Part shown: positions 1-6,041 of the stretch, one piece after another
Position numbering within the stretch: the first letter of the stretch is position 1
Layout: the number at the start of each line of letters is the position of its first letter
Origin: a virus
Length of the DNA stretch: 38,023 nt
Strand: one strand, 5' to 3'
IMG/VR virus record: IMGVR_UViG_3300035670_000621
Coordinates: 1-38,023 of that record
Translations under genes and position numbers: made by a program
Notes under the pieces: model-generated
Database searches by the model: none
The model's input: the letters and a program-made list of their open reading frames with translations, nothing else
Told to the model about the DNA's origin: nothing

Positions 1-2
1 TG

Positions 3-476
3 CGCGAAGTCAAAGACGACGAGGGCTTTACGACGGAGAACAAGTACGAGCGCGAGATCCGAGACCTCGCTCGTGCCGGCGTGTTCAAGACGAAGAGCGC
101 AGGCCGCGTGTCGTCGATCTGGACTGCGTACCAGCGACACCTCAACCGCGCGCCACGCCCTGAGTACCTCGACGAGTTCGTGGGCGTGGTCGGCGAGAAG
201 ATCGAGACGACTGCTCACCTCATCAAGAAGACCACGATGCCGACGACGCGCTTCGGCACGACACTGCGCGTCGAGCTCCGCGATGACGCAGGGCATCTCT
301 TGGTGTGGTGGTGTAGCGCACCGGCCCAGTTCTACGGCATCGAGTTGGGCGACCTACTGACCGTCAAGGGCAAAGTCAAGGAGCACAAGGTGTACGGCTC
401 GACGCACCAGACCATCCTGACGCGCTGCAAGGTGGCCCTGATGACCGCCACCGAAGCCCCCCAGAGCCCTTCCTGA
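3..476 (+). CDS. OB-fold nucleic-acid-binding phage protein, 3' part (5' end outside window)
   Basis: The reading frame is open from base 3 to the TGA at 474-476, so the gene begins before the window; the GTG at 81 is only an internal codon. The C-terminal ~65 residues look like a small beta-barrel: FGTTLRVELRDDAGHLLVWW, then a GDLLTVKGKVKEHK stretch and QTILTRCKV. This resembles, from memory, the OB-fold end of a widespread phage family whose upstream half contains an NxYERxLR...AGV helix pair, also present here (NKYEREIRDLARAGV). The family is usually preceded by a zinc ribbon, which would lie outside the window. Binding of single-stranded DNA or RNA is an inference from the fold only. The gene lies at the start of the rightward cluster and is followed by a 199-base gap. 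Confidence 0.6.
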   Translation, partial: REVKDDEGFTTENKYEREIRDLARAGVFKTKSAGRVSSIWTAYQRHLNRAPRPEYLDEFVGVVGEKIETTAHLIKKTTMPTTRFGTTLRVELRDDAGHLLVWWCSAPAQFYGIELGDLLTVKGKVKEHKVYGSTHQTILTRCKVALMTATEAPQSPS

Positions 477-564
477 GCCCTCCCAGACGGCATCCAGAGG
501 GGATTACTACAAGATTCCAAACGCCGCAAGCCCCGCCAGATAAAGGACTTGCGGCAATCGTTCC

Positions 565-610
565 AGAATCCCCCAAGATTCTCTTGGACTATGCCGAGGA
601 GTGATATATC
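565..610 (+). promoter_or_regulatory. possible promoter with adjacent 6-bp dyad
   Basis: In the 199-base gap after the OB-fold gene there is a perfect dyad AGAATC-6-GATTCT (565-582), followed at once by TTGGAC (584-589) and, 15 bases later, TATATC (605-610). This could be a sigma70-like promoter with an operator touching its -35 box. The spacer is short and the -10 matches only four of six positions, so this is tentative. It would drive the cluster starting at 676. Confidence 0.25.
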
Positions 611-653
611 TTCTCCACATCGACAGCACGCCGCTGACGACCGACCGACCGAC

Positions 654-667
654 CACCGACCAAGGAG
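654..667 (+). repeat. leader repeat copy 1, CACCGACCAAGGAG
   Basis: A 14-base element ending in the Shine-Dalgarno AAGGAG, 8 bases before the ATG at 676. The same 14 bases recur before two following genes. It is preceded by a short GACC tandem run at about 639-653. Confidence 0.75.
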
Positions 668-675
668 CCACGACG

Positions 676-1140
676 ATGAAGACCACCACCAAGAACCTCG
701 ACCAAGCCTACAACGCCCTGTACGAAGTCACCTCGACCTTGACCGTGATTGGCGAGATGACGCTGGGCAACGACGACCAGAGCTTCACGGTCGCGTTTGT
801 CGGCGAGCAGGCCAACTGGTCGTCGATGCAGAAGGCGATCGACACCGCCACCGTCATCTGTGGCCTGAGCTACGACGCTGCCACCGAGATCAAGGAGCAC
901 ACGGGTGAGTGGTCGAGCGTCAAGGCTGGTCAGCAGTGGGTGCTGGTCAAGAAGTCCGATCGCTACGCCGCCCGCGCCGTGGCCTTCCACAAGATGGGCA
1001 TTAGCCTTGAGGAGCTCGTGCGTCGCGCCCGCTACATCGGCAGCACCGTGACGGCGCACCTCGACTACGACGCGATCGAGTGGGCCACCGTCAAGGCCGA
1101 GATCGTCGCCATCGAAGCCAAGGCCGCTGACATCTTCTGA
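676..1140 (+). CDS. hypothetical protein, 154 aa
   Basis: I do not recognise this protein. The frame extends upstream to 601, but the ATG at 676 is chosen because AAGGAG lies 8 bases before it within a leader shared with the next two genes; upstream codons encode a low-complexity T/D/P-rich run read from that leader. The product begins MKTTTKNLDQAYNALYEV. It is soluble, with no signal peptide or membrane segment. The second half is probably helical (LEELVRRARYIG; AEIVAIEAKAADIF). It is the first of a group of small genes joined by similar leaders and is probably an early accessory phage protein. Confidence 0.7.
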   Translation: MKTTTKNLDQAYNALYEVTSTLTVIGEMTLGNDDQSFTVAFVGEQANWSSMQKAIDTATVICGLSYDAATEIKEHTGEWSSVKAGQQWVLVKKSDRYAARAVAFHKMGISLEELVRRARYIGSTVTAHLDYDAIEWATVKAEIVAIEAKAADIF

Positions 1141-1151
1141 TCCACCCCGAC

Positions 1152-1165
1152 CACCGACCAAGGAG
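1152..1165 (+). repeat. leader repeat copy 2, CACCGACCAAGGAG
   Basis: Second identical copy of the 14-base leader, 7 bases before the ATG at 1173. The context also matches copy 3: both follow a gene ending TGATCCACC. Confidence 0.75.
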
Positions 1166-1172
1166 TCAGACC

Positions 1173-1511
1173 ATGAACTACCGACTCAGCAACGCAACAA
1201 TCGAGTGCCTCACTCGATCCATCGAACTCAGCAAGCAAGCTCTCGACAAGTACACCAGCAAGGGAAGCCACTTCGCCTACGACGCAGAGATGTGCGCACG
1301 CGAGATCTACGAGATGCAGCAGGTAGCCGTCACCGAGAGCACGAAGTCACTTGCAGGATCGGCTCTCGCTATCGAGCGTTTAGAGCAGAGCTTGCACGCT
1401 CTGACTGCAAGCCAGCGGAGGCAAATCCTCGACGACATCCAAAAGGCAAAGGCATCTCAGGACGATGGATTCCTTACCCCGTCCCAGATCAAGTATCTAG
1501 ATACCCTCTGA
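1173..1511 (+). CDS. hypothetical helical protein, 112 aa
   Basis: Unknown function. The ATG at 1173 has AAGGAG 7 bases upstream. The protein starts MNYRLSNATIECLTRSIELS and appears almost entirely alpha-helical, with alternating hydrophobic and charged residues (for example IERLEQSLHALTASQRRQIL) that could form a helical bundle. There is no signal peptide, metal site or membrane segment. It ends in TGATCC immediately before the third leader repeat, so it is probably co-transcribed with its neighbours. Confidence 0.7.
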   Translation: MNYRLSNATIECLTRSIELSKQALDKYTSKGSHFAYDAEMCAREIYEMQQVAVTESTKSLAGSALAIERLEQSLHALTASQRRQILDDIQKAKASQDDGFLTPSQIKYLDTL

Positions 1512-1513
1512 TC

Positions 1514-1527
1514 CACCGACCAAGGAG
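1514..1527 (+). repeat. leader repeat copy 3, CACCGACCAAGGAG
   Basis: Third identical copy, 7 bases before the ATG at 1535. The flanking GCCAGACCATG matches the equivalent bases of copy 2 closely. Confidence 0.75.
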
Positions 1528-1534
1528 CCAGACC

Positions 1535-1804
1535 ATGACCACTCAACACTTCATCCTGTACACCTCGAACCCCGCCGAAGCGCGCGTGGCGACACGCGAA
1601 GAGATCAGCCAGATCTTCGAGGAGCTCATCGCCCAAGACACGCTCGAAGTCTTGGCCGAAGAGGGGCAAGCTGACGACCTGAGTCTGCTGGCCGAGGTTG
1701 CCAGCGACGAAGAGAAGATCTTCAGCGTGTATGACCGTGACACCGCGTCACGGATTGTTCATCCTCAGGCACAACACCTAGCCCGCCGTCTGGGCTGGGT
1801 GTGA
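1535..1804 (+). CDS. hypothetical acidic protein, 89 aa
   Basis: Unknown. The frame is open from 1205, but the upstream part is a shadow of the preceding gene. The ATG at 1535 lies behind AAGGAG in the third leader repeat and gives a protein starting MTTQHFILYTSNPAEARVAT. It is strongly acidic in the middle (Glu/Asp-rich, about residues 22-60) and probably mixed alpha/beta. Small acidic phage proteins are sometimes inhibitors or DNA mimics, but nothing here proves that. It ends GWV at the TGA 1802-1804. Confidence 0.65.
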   Translation: MTTQHFILYTSNPAEARVATREEISQIFEELIAQDTLEVLAEEGQADDLSLLAEVASDEEKIFSVYDRDTASRIVHPQAQHLARRLGWV

Positions 1805-1847
1805 TTCAACCGACCGACCTATTACCGCAACCGCAGGAGCTAAGACC

Positions 1848-2156
1848 ATGACTCTCTCTCTCAACTCGATCGACGCAGTGTTCATGAAGATGGACGAAGA
1901 TCCGCTCATGGACGATGTGCCGTATCACATCCGCGAAGCCATCGCTCTCTACCTCGTGCACGGCTACTCGCCCGGCTCGGCCACGGCGGCACTTCTCGCC
2001 AACGACTTCGCGCGCTTCGTGCAGTGCTGCGACGCGGAGTATGAGAAGAACGCCGTCAATGTGATGCGCTGGCTGCATCACCGCGCGCCGGGCGAATCGT
2101 ACGGCACGCGGAACAAGGTCTTGAACTGGAGAGGCACCAAGCCCGAGGTGATGTGA
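1848..2156 (+). CDS. small conserved phage protein of unknown function, 102 aa
   Basis: The ATG at 1848 has AGGAG at 1835-1839. The protein carries the pattern VPYHIREAIALYLVHGYSPG, then AALLANDFARFV, and an end of the type WLHHRAPGESYGTRNKVLNW. From memory this matches a common small phage family with HG-x-PPGSFLxAVLxNDL and a C-terminal AP...GSxxxVxxWL; its function is unknown. No signal peptide or membrane segment is visible. It belongs to the run of small early genes and is followed 6 bases later by the next ATG. Confidence 0.75.
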   Translation: MTLSLNSIDAVFMKMDEDPLMDDVPYHIREAIALYLVHGYSPGSATAALLANDFARFVQCCDAEYEKNAVNVMRWLHHRAPGESYGTRNKVLNWRGTKPEVM

Positions 2157-2162
2157 CCTCCC

Positions 2163-2792
2163 ATGCCGCGCAACAACAAGTACGAGAACGACAAGCTGGC
2201 CTTCGCGGCCAGCTACTCGGCCTTCAAGAAGACGCTGGATGTCGATGGCGACAGGCGTGCGTCTCGGCAAGAAGTCCAGCGCGTCGAGCGCGAGTTCCGA
2301 ATCACGATTGGCAAGCTGGGCGTGGATGATCCCGCGGCACCGCTGCGTCTGTCGTACAGGTCACAGGTGCGAGAGGACGCGGAGACACTATGCATCTCGC
2401 TCTCGCTGCGTCTGAGCTATCACCCTGACGCGACCTATATCGTCTCGATGTCCGAGCATTCGGACTTCGAGCGCGAGACGATCCTGCGTGCGTTGACCAG
2501 CAAGCCGCAGTTCCTCGTTCGACTGGGCCGCACCTCCGGGCTCCTGCACATCAAGCAGAAGCCCGGCTGGACGCAGGCACACGAGCCGATGCCTGACGAG
2601 TCGAGCGATCAAGGAATCCCAGATTCCTGCACCGTGGATACCGACAAAGTCGGAATCTACTCAAGAGGTGAGGTGGTCGAAGCCGAAGAACTGGACGACC
2701 TGACGATTCACCTGAGGCAAAGCGTCGAGGCTCTGATGCTCGCGCTAAAGCCGTTCAAGACCGTACCGACCACACAACTGGAGCTCTTCTGA
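2163..2792 (+). CDS. hypothetical protein with C-terminal sliding-clamp-binding motif, 209 aa
   Basis: I do not recognise the body of this protein (MPRNNKYENDKLAFAASYSA at the start). The last residues are TTQLELF-stop. QLxLF is the consensus by which bacterial polymerases, MutS, Hda and others bind the hydrophobic pocket of the beta sliding clamp, and a position at the extreme C-terminus is typical. The middle contains predicted beta-strands (LCISLSLRLSY; DATYIVSMSEH) and residues 145-180 are acidic and probably disordered. The inferred role is to act at, or interfere with, the host replication fork. The TGA overlaps the ATG of the next gene (TGATG), so the two are translationally coupled. 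Confidence 0.7.
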   Translation: MPRNNKYENDKLAFAASYSAFKKTLDVDGDRRASRQEVQRVEREFRITIGKLGVDDPAAPLRLSYRSQVREDAETLCISLSLRLSYHPDATYIVSMSEHSDFERETILRALTSKPQFLVRLGRTSGLLHIKQKPGWTQAHEPMPDESSDQGIPDSCTVDTDKVGIYSRGEVVEAEELDDLTIHLRQSVEALMLALKPFKTVPTTQLELF

Positions 2793-3220
2793 TGAAAACA
2801 AAACTACTGACCCTGTGCCTGCTCATCATCACCAGCGTGTCGGCCTTCGCCGCCGATCGCGCCATCGACAAGGACACACGCCGATTCCTTGACGCGATCC
2901 GTCGTGTTGAGACCGGCGGCTTGCCGAACGCCGGCAAGGATGCAGTCGGCGACAAGGGCGCGAGCATCGGCCCGTACCAGATCCAGCGTGCGTATCACGC
3001 TGACGCCCGGATGAAGACGGGCAAGTACGAGGACTGCTCGACGAGCCACGCCTACAGTGAGCAGACCATGCTGGCCTACTTCGCGCGCTACGCTCCGAAA
3101 GCGTTGGAGTCGAAGGACTGGGAGACGCTGGCCCGCGTGCACAACGGTGGGCCAAAAGGTCACACGAAGAAGGCGACGCTCGGCTACTGGGCCAAGGTGC
3201 AGAAGGAGATGAGCAAGTGA
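2792..3220 (+). CDS. secreted lysozyme-like endolysin, 142 aa
   Basis: Residues 1-20 form a Sec signal peptide (positively charged MKTK, hydrophobic LLTLCLLIITSVSAFA, cleavage before AD). The mature part carries a likely catalytic glutamate in RRVETGG (E40), followed by GASIGPYQIQ (57-65), a YHADA helix, HNGG (117-120) and GYW (131-133). This layout is like i-type/goose-type lysozyme or lytic transglycosylase folds that cut the glycan strand of peptidoglycan. A cleavable signal means it can reach the periplasm without a holin pore. It lies in the rightward cluster, far from the spanin/holin-like genes at 8.5-9.7 kb. Which lysozyme family it belongs to is uncertain. Confidence 0.75.
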   Translation: MKTKLLTLCLLIITSVSAFAADRAIDKDTRRFLDAIRRVETGGLPNAGKDAVGDKGASIGPYQIQRAYHADARMKTGKYEDCSTSHAYSEQTMLAYFARYAPKALESKDWETLARVHNGGPKGHTKKATLGYWAKVQKEMSK

Positions 3221-3222
3221 GC
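3202..3222 (+). repeat. 21-bp gene-junction repeat, copy 1
   Basis: Identical to 3417-3437. It contains a Shine-Dalgarno (AAGGAG), the last codons of one gene (KEMSK), its stop and the overlapping GTG of the next gene. A third, diverged copy lies at 4034-4053. Confidence 0.85.
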
Positions 3223-3435
3223 GACTATACCGTACAAACATCGGTTCGCATTTCCGCTACGCATCGCGTCAAACTCGTTGCCCATGTTTTTGACTTTGGG
3301 GGGGCATCTTTCTGGCTACAAGGGGTTGACGAGGTTGAGTTCGCCATCTCCTCGGATCACCCCAACGCTTCTCGACTGCCTGCTGCCGTCGCGGCCTTCA
3401 ACGCCGTGATGGACGCGAAGGAGATGAGCAAGTGA
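3217..3435 (+). CDS. hypothetical protein, 72 aa
   Basis: Unknown. It starts at a GTG (3217) overlapping the stop of the lysozyme gene (GTGA), with AAGGAG 8 bases upstream inside the lysozyme's last codons, so translation is coupled. The sequence MSDYTVQTSVRISATHRVKL and later FDFGGASFWLQGVDEVEF suggests a small beta-rich domain. The C-terminal KEMSK is shared with the lysozyme because both genes end in the same 21-base junction repeat. There is no signal peptide or membrane segment. The position next to the endolysin could mean a lysis-related role, but there is no direct evidence. Confidence 0.6.
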   Translation: MSDYTVQTSVRISATHRVKLVAHVFDFGGASFWLQGVDEVEFAISSDHPNASRLPAAVAAFNAVMDAKEMSK

Positions 3436-3437
3436 GC
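3417..3437 (+). repeat. 21-bp gene-junction repeat, copy 2
   Basis: Exact copy of 3202-3222, again carrying the ribosome-binding site, stop and overlapping GTG start of the next gene. It suggests duplication of the whole junction when a gene was inserted or copied. Confidence 0.85.
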
Positions 3438-4052
3438 ACGACCTACGACTTCGACGACGGCAACGGCCCTGTGCCTGCTCATCAACACCCGAACGGTGGG
3501 GGCTGGGTGGCCGATACTGCAACGGTCGCTGAGACTGCGTTCATTGGCCGTGGAGCTCGGGTGTTCGGCAATGCTTATGTGTCCGACAATGCTCGGGTGT
3601 ATCACGACGCTTTCGTGTGCCACAACGCTTGTGTGTATGGTGATGCTTGGGTGTATGGCGGCGCGGGAGTGTCCTGCGCTGCTCGGGTGTTCGGCAACGC
3701 TCGTGTGTACGACAATGCTCAGGTGTACGACAACGCTCGGGTATTCGAGAACGCACAGGTGTTCGGCAGCGCGTGGGTGTTCGACCGTGGTCGTGTATCC
3801 AACAACGCTCAGGTGTACGGTCATGCTCAGGTGTACGGCACCGCTCATGTGTTTGGCGACGCTCAGGTGTACGACCGCGCTCGTGTACTCAACGAGGCTT
3901 GGGTGTACGACAAGGCTCGTGTGTTCGGCAACGCGCGCGTGATCAGCAACGCTCGTGTGTTCGAGGAGGCTTGCGTGTACGCAGATACTCGGGTGTCAGG
4001 AGTCGTTTGGGTGTTCGACAACACCAAGGCGCAGAAGGAGATGGCGAAGTAG
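3432..4052 (+). CDS. hexapeptide-repeat (left-handed beta-helix) protein, 206 aa
   Basis: The start is the GTG overlapping the previous stop. Residues 1-30 form a module (TYDFDDGNGPVPAHQH, then NGGGWVADTA) also found at the start of the protein at 10180-10560. From about residue 30 to 195 there are roughly 27 hexapeptides of the form [NDx]-A-[RQ]-V-[YF]-x, for example NARVYDNAQVYDNARV. Such periodicity is known to build a left-handed parallel beta-helix, as in acyltransferases and polymer-forming proteins. No catalytic histidine pattern of an acyltransferase was noted, so a structural fibre or surface role is more likely. The DNA itself is an imperfect 18/36-base tandem repeat. It ends KEMAK, echoing the KEMSK ends of the two preceding genes. 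Confidence 0.75.
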   Translation: MSTTYDFDDGNGPVPAHQHPNGGGWVADTATVAETAFIGRGARVFGNAYVSDNARVYHDAFVCHNACVYGDAWVYGGAGVSCAARVFGNARVYDNAQVYDNARVFENAQVFGSAWVFDRGRVSNNAQVYGHAQVYGTAHVFGDAQVYDRARVLNEAWVYDKARVFGNARVISNARVFEEACVYADTRVSGVVWVFDNTKAQKEMAK

Positions 4053-4055
4053 CCC

Positions 4056-4163
4056 ATGAGACGACTGGGGGAGATGGTCTTCATCGGCGCGCTGCTGTGC
4101 GTGGCTGTCGTGCTGATCATCTTCTTCGTCATCACCACTGGCACACGGAGCAAAGCAAGATGA
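4056..4163 (+). CDS. 35-aa single-span membrane peptide
   Basis: A short frame from the ATG at 4056 to the TGA at 4161-4163 encodes a basic head (MRRLGEM), a strongly hydrophobic span (VFIGALLCVAVVLIIFFVIT) and a short basic tail ending SKAR. The upstream AAGGAG (4035-4040) is 15 bases away, which is long. Its stop overlaps the next start (ATGA, 4160-4163), supporting translation. Tiny one-span proteins near endolysins can be holins or regulators of lysis; this one has positive charge on both sides, so the topology is unclear. Assignment as a lysis protein is speculative. Confidence 0.55.
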   Translation: MRRLGEMVFIGALLCVAVVLIIFFVITTGTRSKAR

Positions 4164-4489
4164 GCAAGTACCAAGACTGGCTGGAGCAACCGTATCAGGA
4201 GCGCGGCGAGGAGATCGACGGCGAGATCCAAGTTAAGCAGTTCGGCTTTGTGATCGACTGCACGGTGCAGGCATCTCAGGTTATCGAGTCCACTGTGCTC
4301 GGATTCGATGACGAGGACGAAGCACGCGAAGCACTGCGCGAAGTTGTCGCCGGCGACGGCAAGCGATTCGCTGGTGTGAATGTTGACACGCTCGACGAGG
4401 AGCAGTGCGCCGAGCTCATGCAGAGAGTCATCGTTGTGTGGATCGACGAGGATGCCGTCATCGACGAGCTACGGGATCAGTTGCCATGA
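4160..4489 (+). CDS. hypothetical acidic protein, 109 aa
   Basis: The start is the ATG in the ATGA overlap with the 35-aa membrane peptide; the frame is open further upstream only because it runs through the repeat gene. The protein begins MSKYQDWLEQPYQERGEEID and is rich in Glu/Asp, with a pattern like EDEAREALREVV and a C-terminal helix DEDAVIDELRDQL. There is no recognised domain, membrane segment or metal site. The stop overlaps the methyltransferase start (ATGA, 4486-4489), so it is coupled to that gene. Confidence 0.65.
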   Translation: MSKYQDWLEQPYQERGEEIDGEIQVKQFGFVIDCTVQASQVIESTVLGFDDEDEAREALREVVAGDGKRFAGVNVDTLDEEQCAELMQRVIVVWIDEDAVIDELRDQLP

Positions 4490-6033
4490 GGTACTTGTCC
4501 ATCTGCTCGGGCATCGAGGCCGCAACGGTCGCATGGCATCACATGGGCTGGCAACCTGTAGGGTTCGCCGAGATCGAGAAGTTCCCGTCACAGGTATTGG
4601 CACACCACTACCCCGGCACACCGAACTTTGGAGACTTGACGAAGCATGAAGAGTGGAACATTGAATCTGGAGCAGTTGACCTTCTGGTCGGAGGAACTCC
4701 CTGCCAAGCATTCAGCGTTGCAGGACTCCGGCGAGGAATGGATGACGAGCGTGGTCAACTCACCCTTGAGTTTGTCCGACTGGCTGCACGCTTACGCCCT
4801 CGCTGGATCGTCTGGGAAAATGTCCCCGGTGTTTTGTCCAGCGCGGGAGGACGAGACTTTGGTTCCTTCCTCGGGGCGTTGGGCCAACTCGGGTATGGGT
4901 ATGCCTACAGAGTGCTGGACGCTCAGTTCTTCGGAGTCGCCCAACGCCGTAGAAGAGTGTTCTTTGTTGGCTACCTTGGAGACTGGCGTCCTGCCGCGGC
5001 GGTTCTTTTTGAGCGCGAAAGCCTGCGCCGGAATCCTGCGCCGCGCAGACAAGCGTGGGAAGGCTCTGCCGCCGAGTCTGGAAAGCGCGCTGCGATCAGT
5101 AGTGGAAGCGGAGCCGATGTAGTTGGCGCGATTGATTGCAGGATCAATGCCCAACGGGCGCAGAATGCACAGGCAGGTCATCTAGTCGCCGATGTAGTTG
5201 GCGCGATTGATTGCAACATCAACGCCCACACAGGACAGAACGCAGGAGCCGGCCACTTGATCACGGCAAAGTGCATCACGCGAGGCGAGGGCTACAGGTA
5301 CGACTCGGAAACTTGCAACTTGTTGCCTGTTTCCGTCAATCCAAGTGGACGACAAGACCCCGTGCGTGATCCATCACCAGCGATTACTAGAAGCTATGCA
5401 AAGCAAGTAGACAACAGCTTCAGTGAGCCGTCGAATGTTGTCGTGACTAGTGTGATGTCATCTGCAACGGCGTACCCAATCAATGGGATGTGTATCAACA
5501 AGGAACTGCGCGACAAGCAAATGACGGGAACTGGCGAGTCCAACGATCCAATGTACACGCTCCGATCCGCTGGGGCGCAGCACGCGGTGGCGTTCCATGA
5601 AAACCAAAGGGCAGAGGTAACTCTCAGCGACACGGCTGGCAGCTTAAAAGTAGGCGGCGGCAAGCCGGGCCAAGGGTACCCGGCAGTGATGCAGCCGATT
5701 GCATTCAGCGCAAAAGATCATGGTGCTGATGCTGCGTCCGACATCGCTCCGACTCTGCGAGCGATGGGTCACGCTGGCAGTCACGCAAACGGGGGAGGGC
5801 AGATGGCGGTGGCTACGACCATGCAAGTCCGTCGTCTCACGCCCGTGGAGTGCGAGCGTCTGCAAGGTTTCCCAGACGGCTACACCGACATCCGTCCTCG
5901 CGGTAAGGACACGCCTGATGGGCCGCGCTACAAGGCACTCGGCAACAGCATGGCCGTGCCCGTCATGCGCTGGATTGGCGAGCGCATCGCCGAAGTCGAA
6001 AAGCTACAATCGACTGAGCGGAAGTCACAGTGA
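4486..6033 (+). CDS. dcm: DNA (cytosine-5) methyltransferase, Dcm type, 515 aa
   Basis: It transfers a methyl group from S-adenosylmethionine to C5 of cytosine in a specific DNA site. The ordered motifs are visible: SAM-binding SICSGIEAATVAW (motif I, residues 5-17), the catalytic Pro-Cys in GGTPCQAFSVAG (motif IV, Cys73), WENVPGVLSS (motif VI, 110-119), AQRRRRVFFVG (motif VIII, 152-162), then RLTPVECERLQGFP (IX) and YKALGNSMAVPV (X) near the end. The ~265-residue stretch between VIII and IX is the target-recognition region and is unusually repetitive, with a 25-codon tandem duplication. No restriction enzyme gene is adjacent, so protection of phage DNA from host restriction is the likely role. 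The start at 4486 overlaps the previous stop; the open frame from 4405 is not needed. Confidence 0.93.
   Translation: MRYLSICSGIEAATVAWHHMGWQPVGFAEIEKFPSQVLAHHYPGTPNFGDLTKHEEWNIESGAVDLLVGGTPCQAFSVAGLRRGMDDERGQLTLEFVRLAARLRPRWIVWENVPGVLSSAGGRDFGSFLGALGQLGYGYAYRVLDAQFFGVAQRRRRVFFVGYLGDWRPAAAVLFERESLRRNPAPRRQAWEGSAAESGKRAAISSGSGADVVGAIDCRINAQRAQNAQAGHLVADVVGAIDCNINAHTGQNAGAGHLITAKCITRGEGYRYDSETCNLLPVSVNPSGRQDPVRDPSPAITRSYAKQVDNSFSEPSNVVVTSVMSSATAYPINGMCINKELRDKQMTGTGESNDPMYTLRSAGAQHAVAFHENQRAEVTLSDTAGSLKVGGGKPGQGYPAVMQPIAFSAKDHGADAASDIAPTLRAMGHAGSHANGGGQMAVATTMQVRRLTPVECERLQGFPDGYTDIRPRGKDTPDGPRYKALGNSMAVPVMRWIGERIAEVEKLQSTERKSQ
4646..5122 (+). CDS. conserved phage ORF overlapping dcm in the +1 frame, 158 aa
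   Basis: This frame lies entirely inside the methyltransferase gene, one base ahead. It begins MKSGTLNLEQLTFWSEELPA and ends with ETGVLPRRFFLSAKACAGIL, then RRADKRGKALPPSLE. I recognise this from memory as a phage hypothetical family with the same blocks: GKTSP...PSSG-W-NSGMG-PTE, then SLSDILETGDVPPRFYLSAKACxGILRRAEKRGK-LPP. The family C-terminus is formed by the +1 reading of the Dcm motif VIII region. A weak GGAG lies 12 bases before the ATG. It could be a genuine overprinted gene or a frame preserved only because Dcm is conserved; the sequence alone cannot decide. Function unknown. Confidence 0.5.
   Translation: MKSGTLNLEQLTFWSEELPAKHSALQDSGEEWMTSVVNSPLSLSDWLHAYALAGSSGKMSPVFCPAREDETLVPSSGRWANSGMGMPTECWTLSSSESPNAVEECSLLATLETGVLPRRFFLSAKACAGILRRADKRGKALPPSLESALRSVVEAEPM
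5113..5140 (+). repeat. 28-bp direct repeat in dcm, copy 1
   Basis: Perfect 28-base repeat of 5188-5215 (75-base period, 25 codons). It encodes ADVVGAIDC and belongs to a diverged 25-residue tandem duplication in the target-recognition region. Confidence 0.9.
5188..5215 (+). repeat. 28-bp direct repeat in dcm, copy 2
   Basis: Second copy of the 28-base perfect repeat. The bases after it have diverged (RINAQRAQNAQAGHL in copy 1, NINAHTGQNAGAGHL in copy 2). Confidence 0.9.
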
Positions 6034-6041
6034 CGACCGTC

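Noticed and set aside
601-675. Extension of the 154-aa protein to a start at 601
   Set aside because: The extension reads through the leader repeat; AAGGAG sits correctly before the ATG at 676.
3357-3848. Leftward frame of short repeats (VVHLSIVVHTSV-like)
   Set aside because: It is the reverse reading of the hexapeptide-repeat gene; the repeats are explained by that gene.
3541-4030. Tandem 18/36-base repeats that could suggest a CRISPR array or satellite
   Set aside because: The period follows the hexapeptide coding repeat, units are not separated by unique spacers, and the frame is intact.
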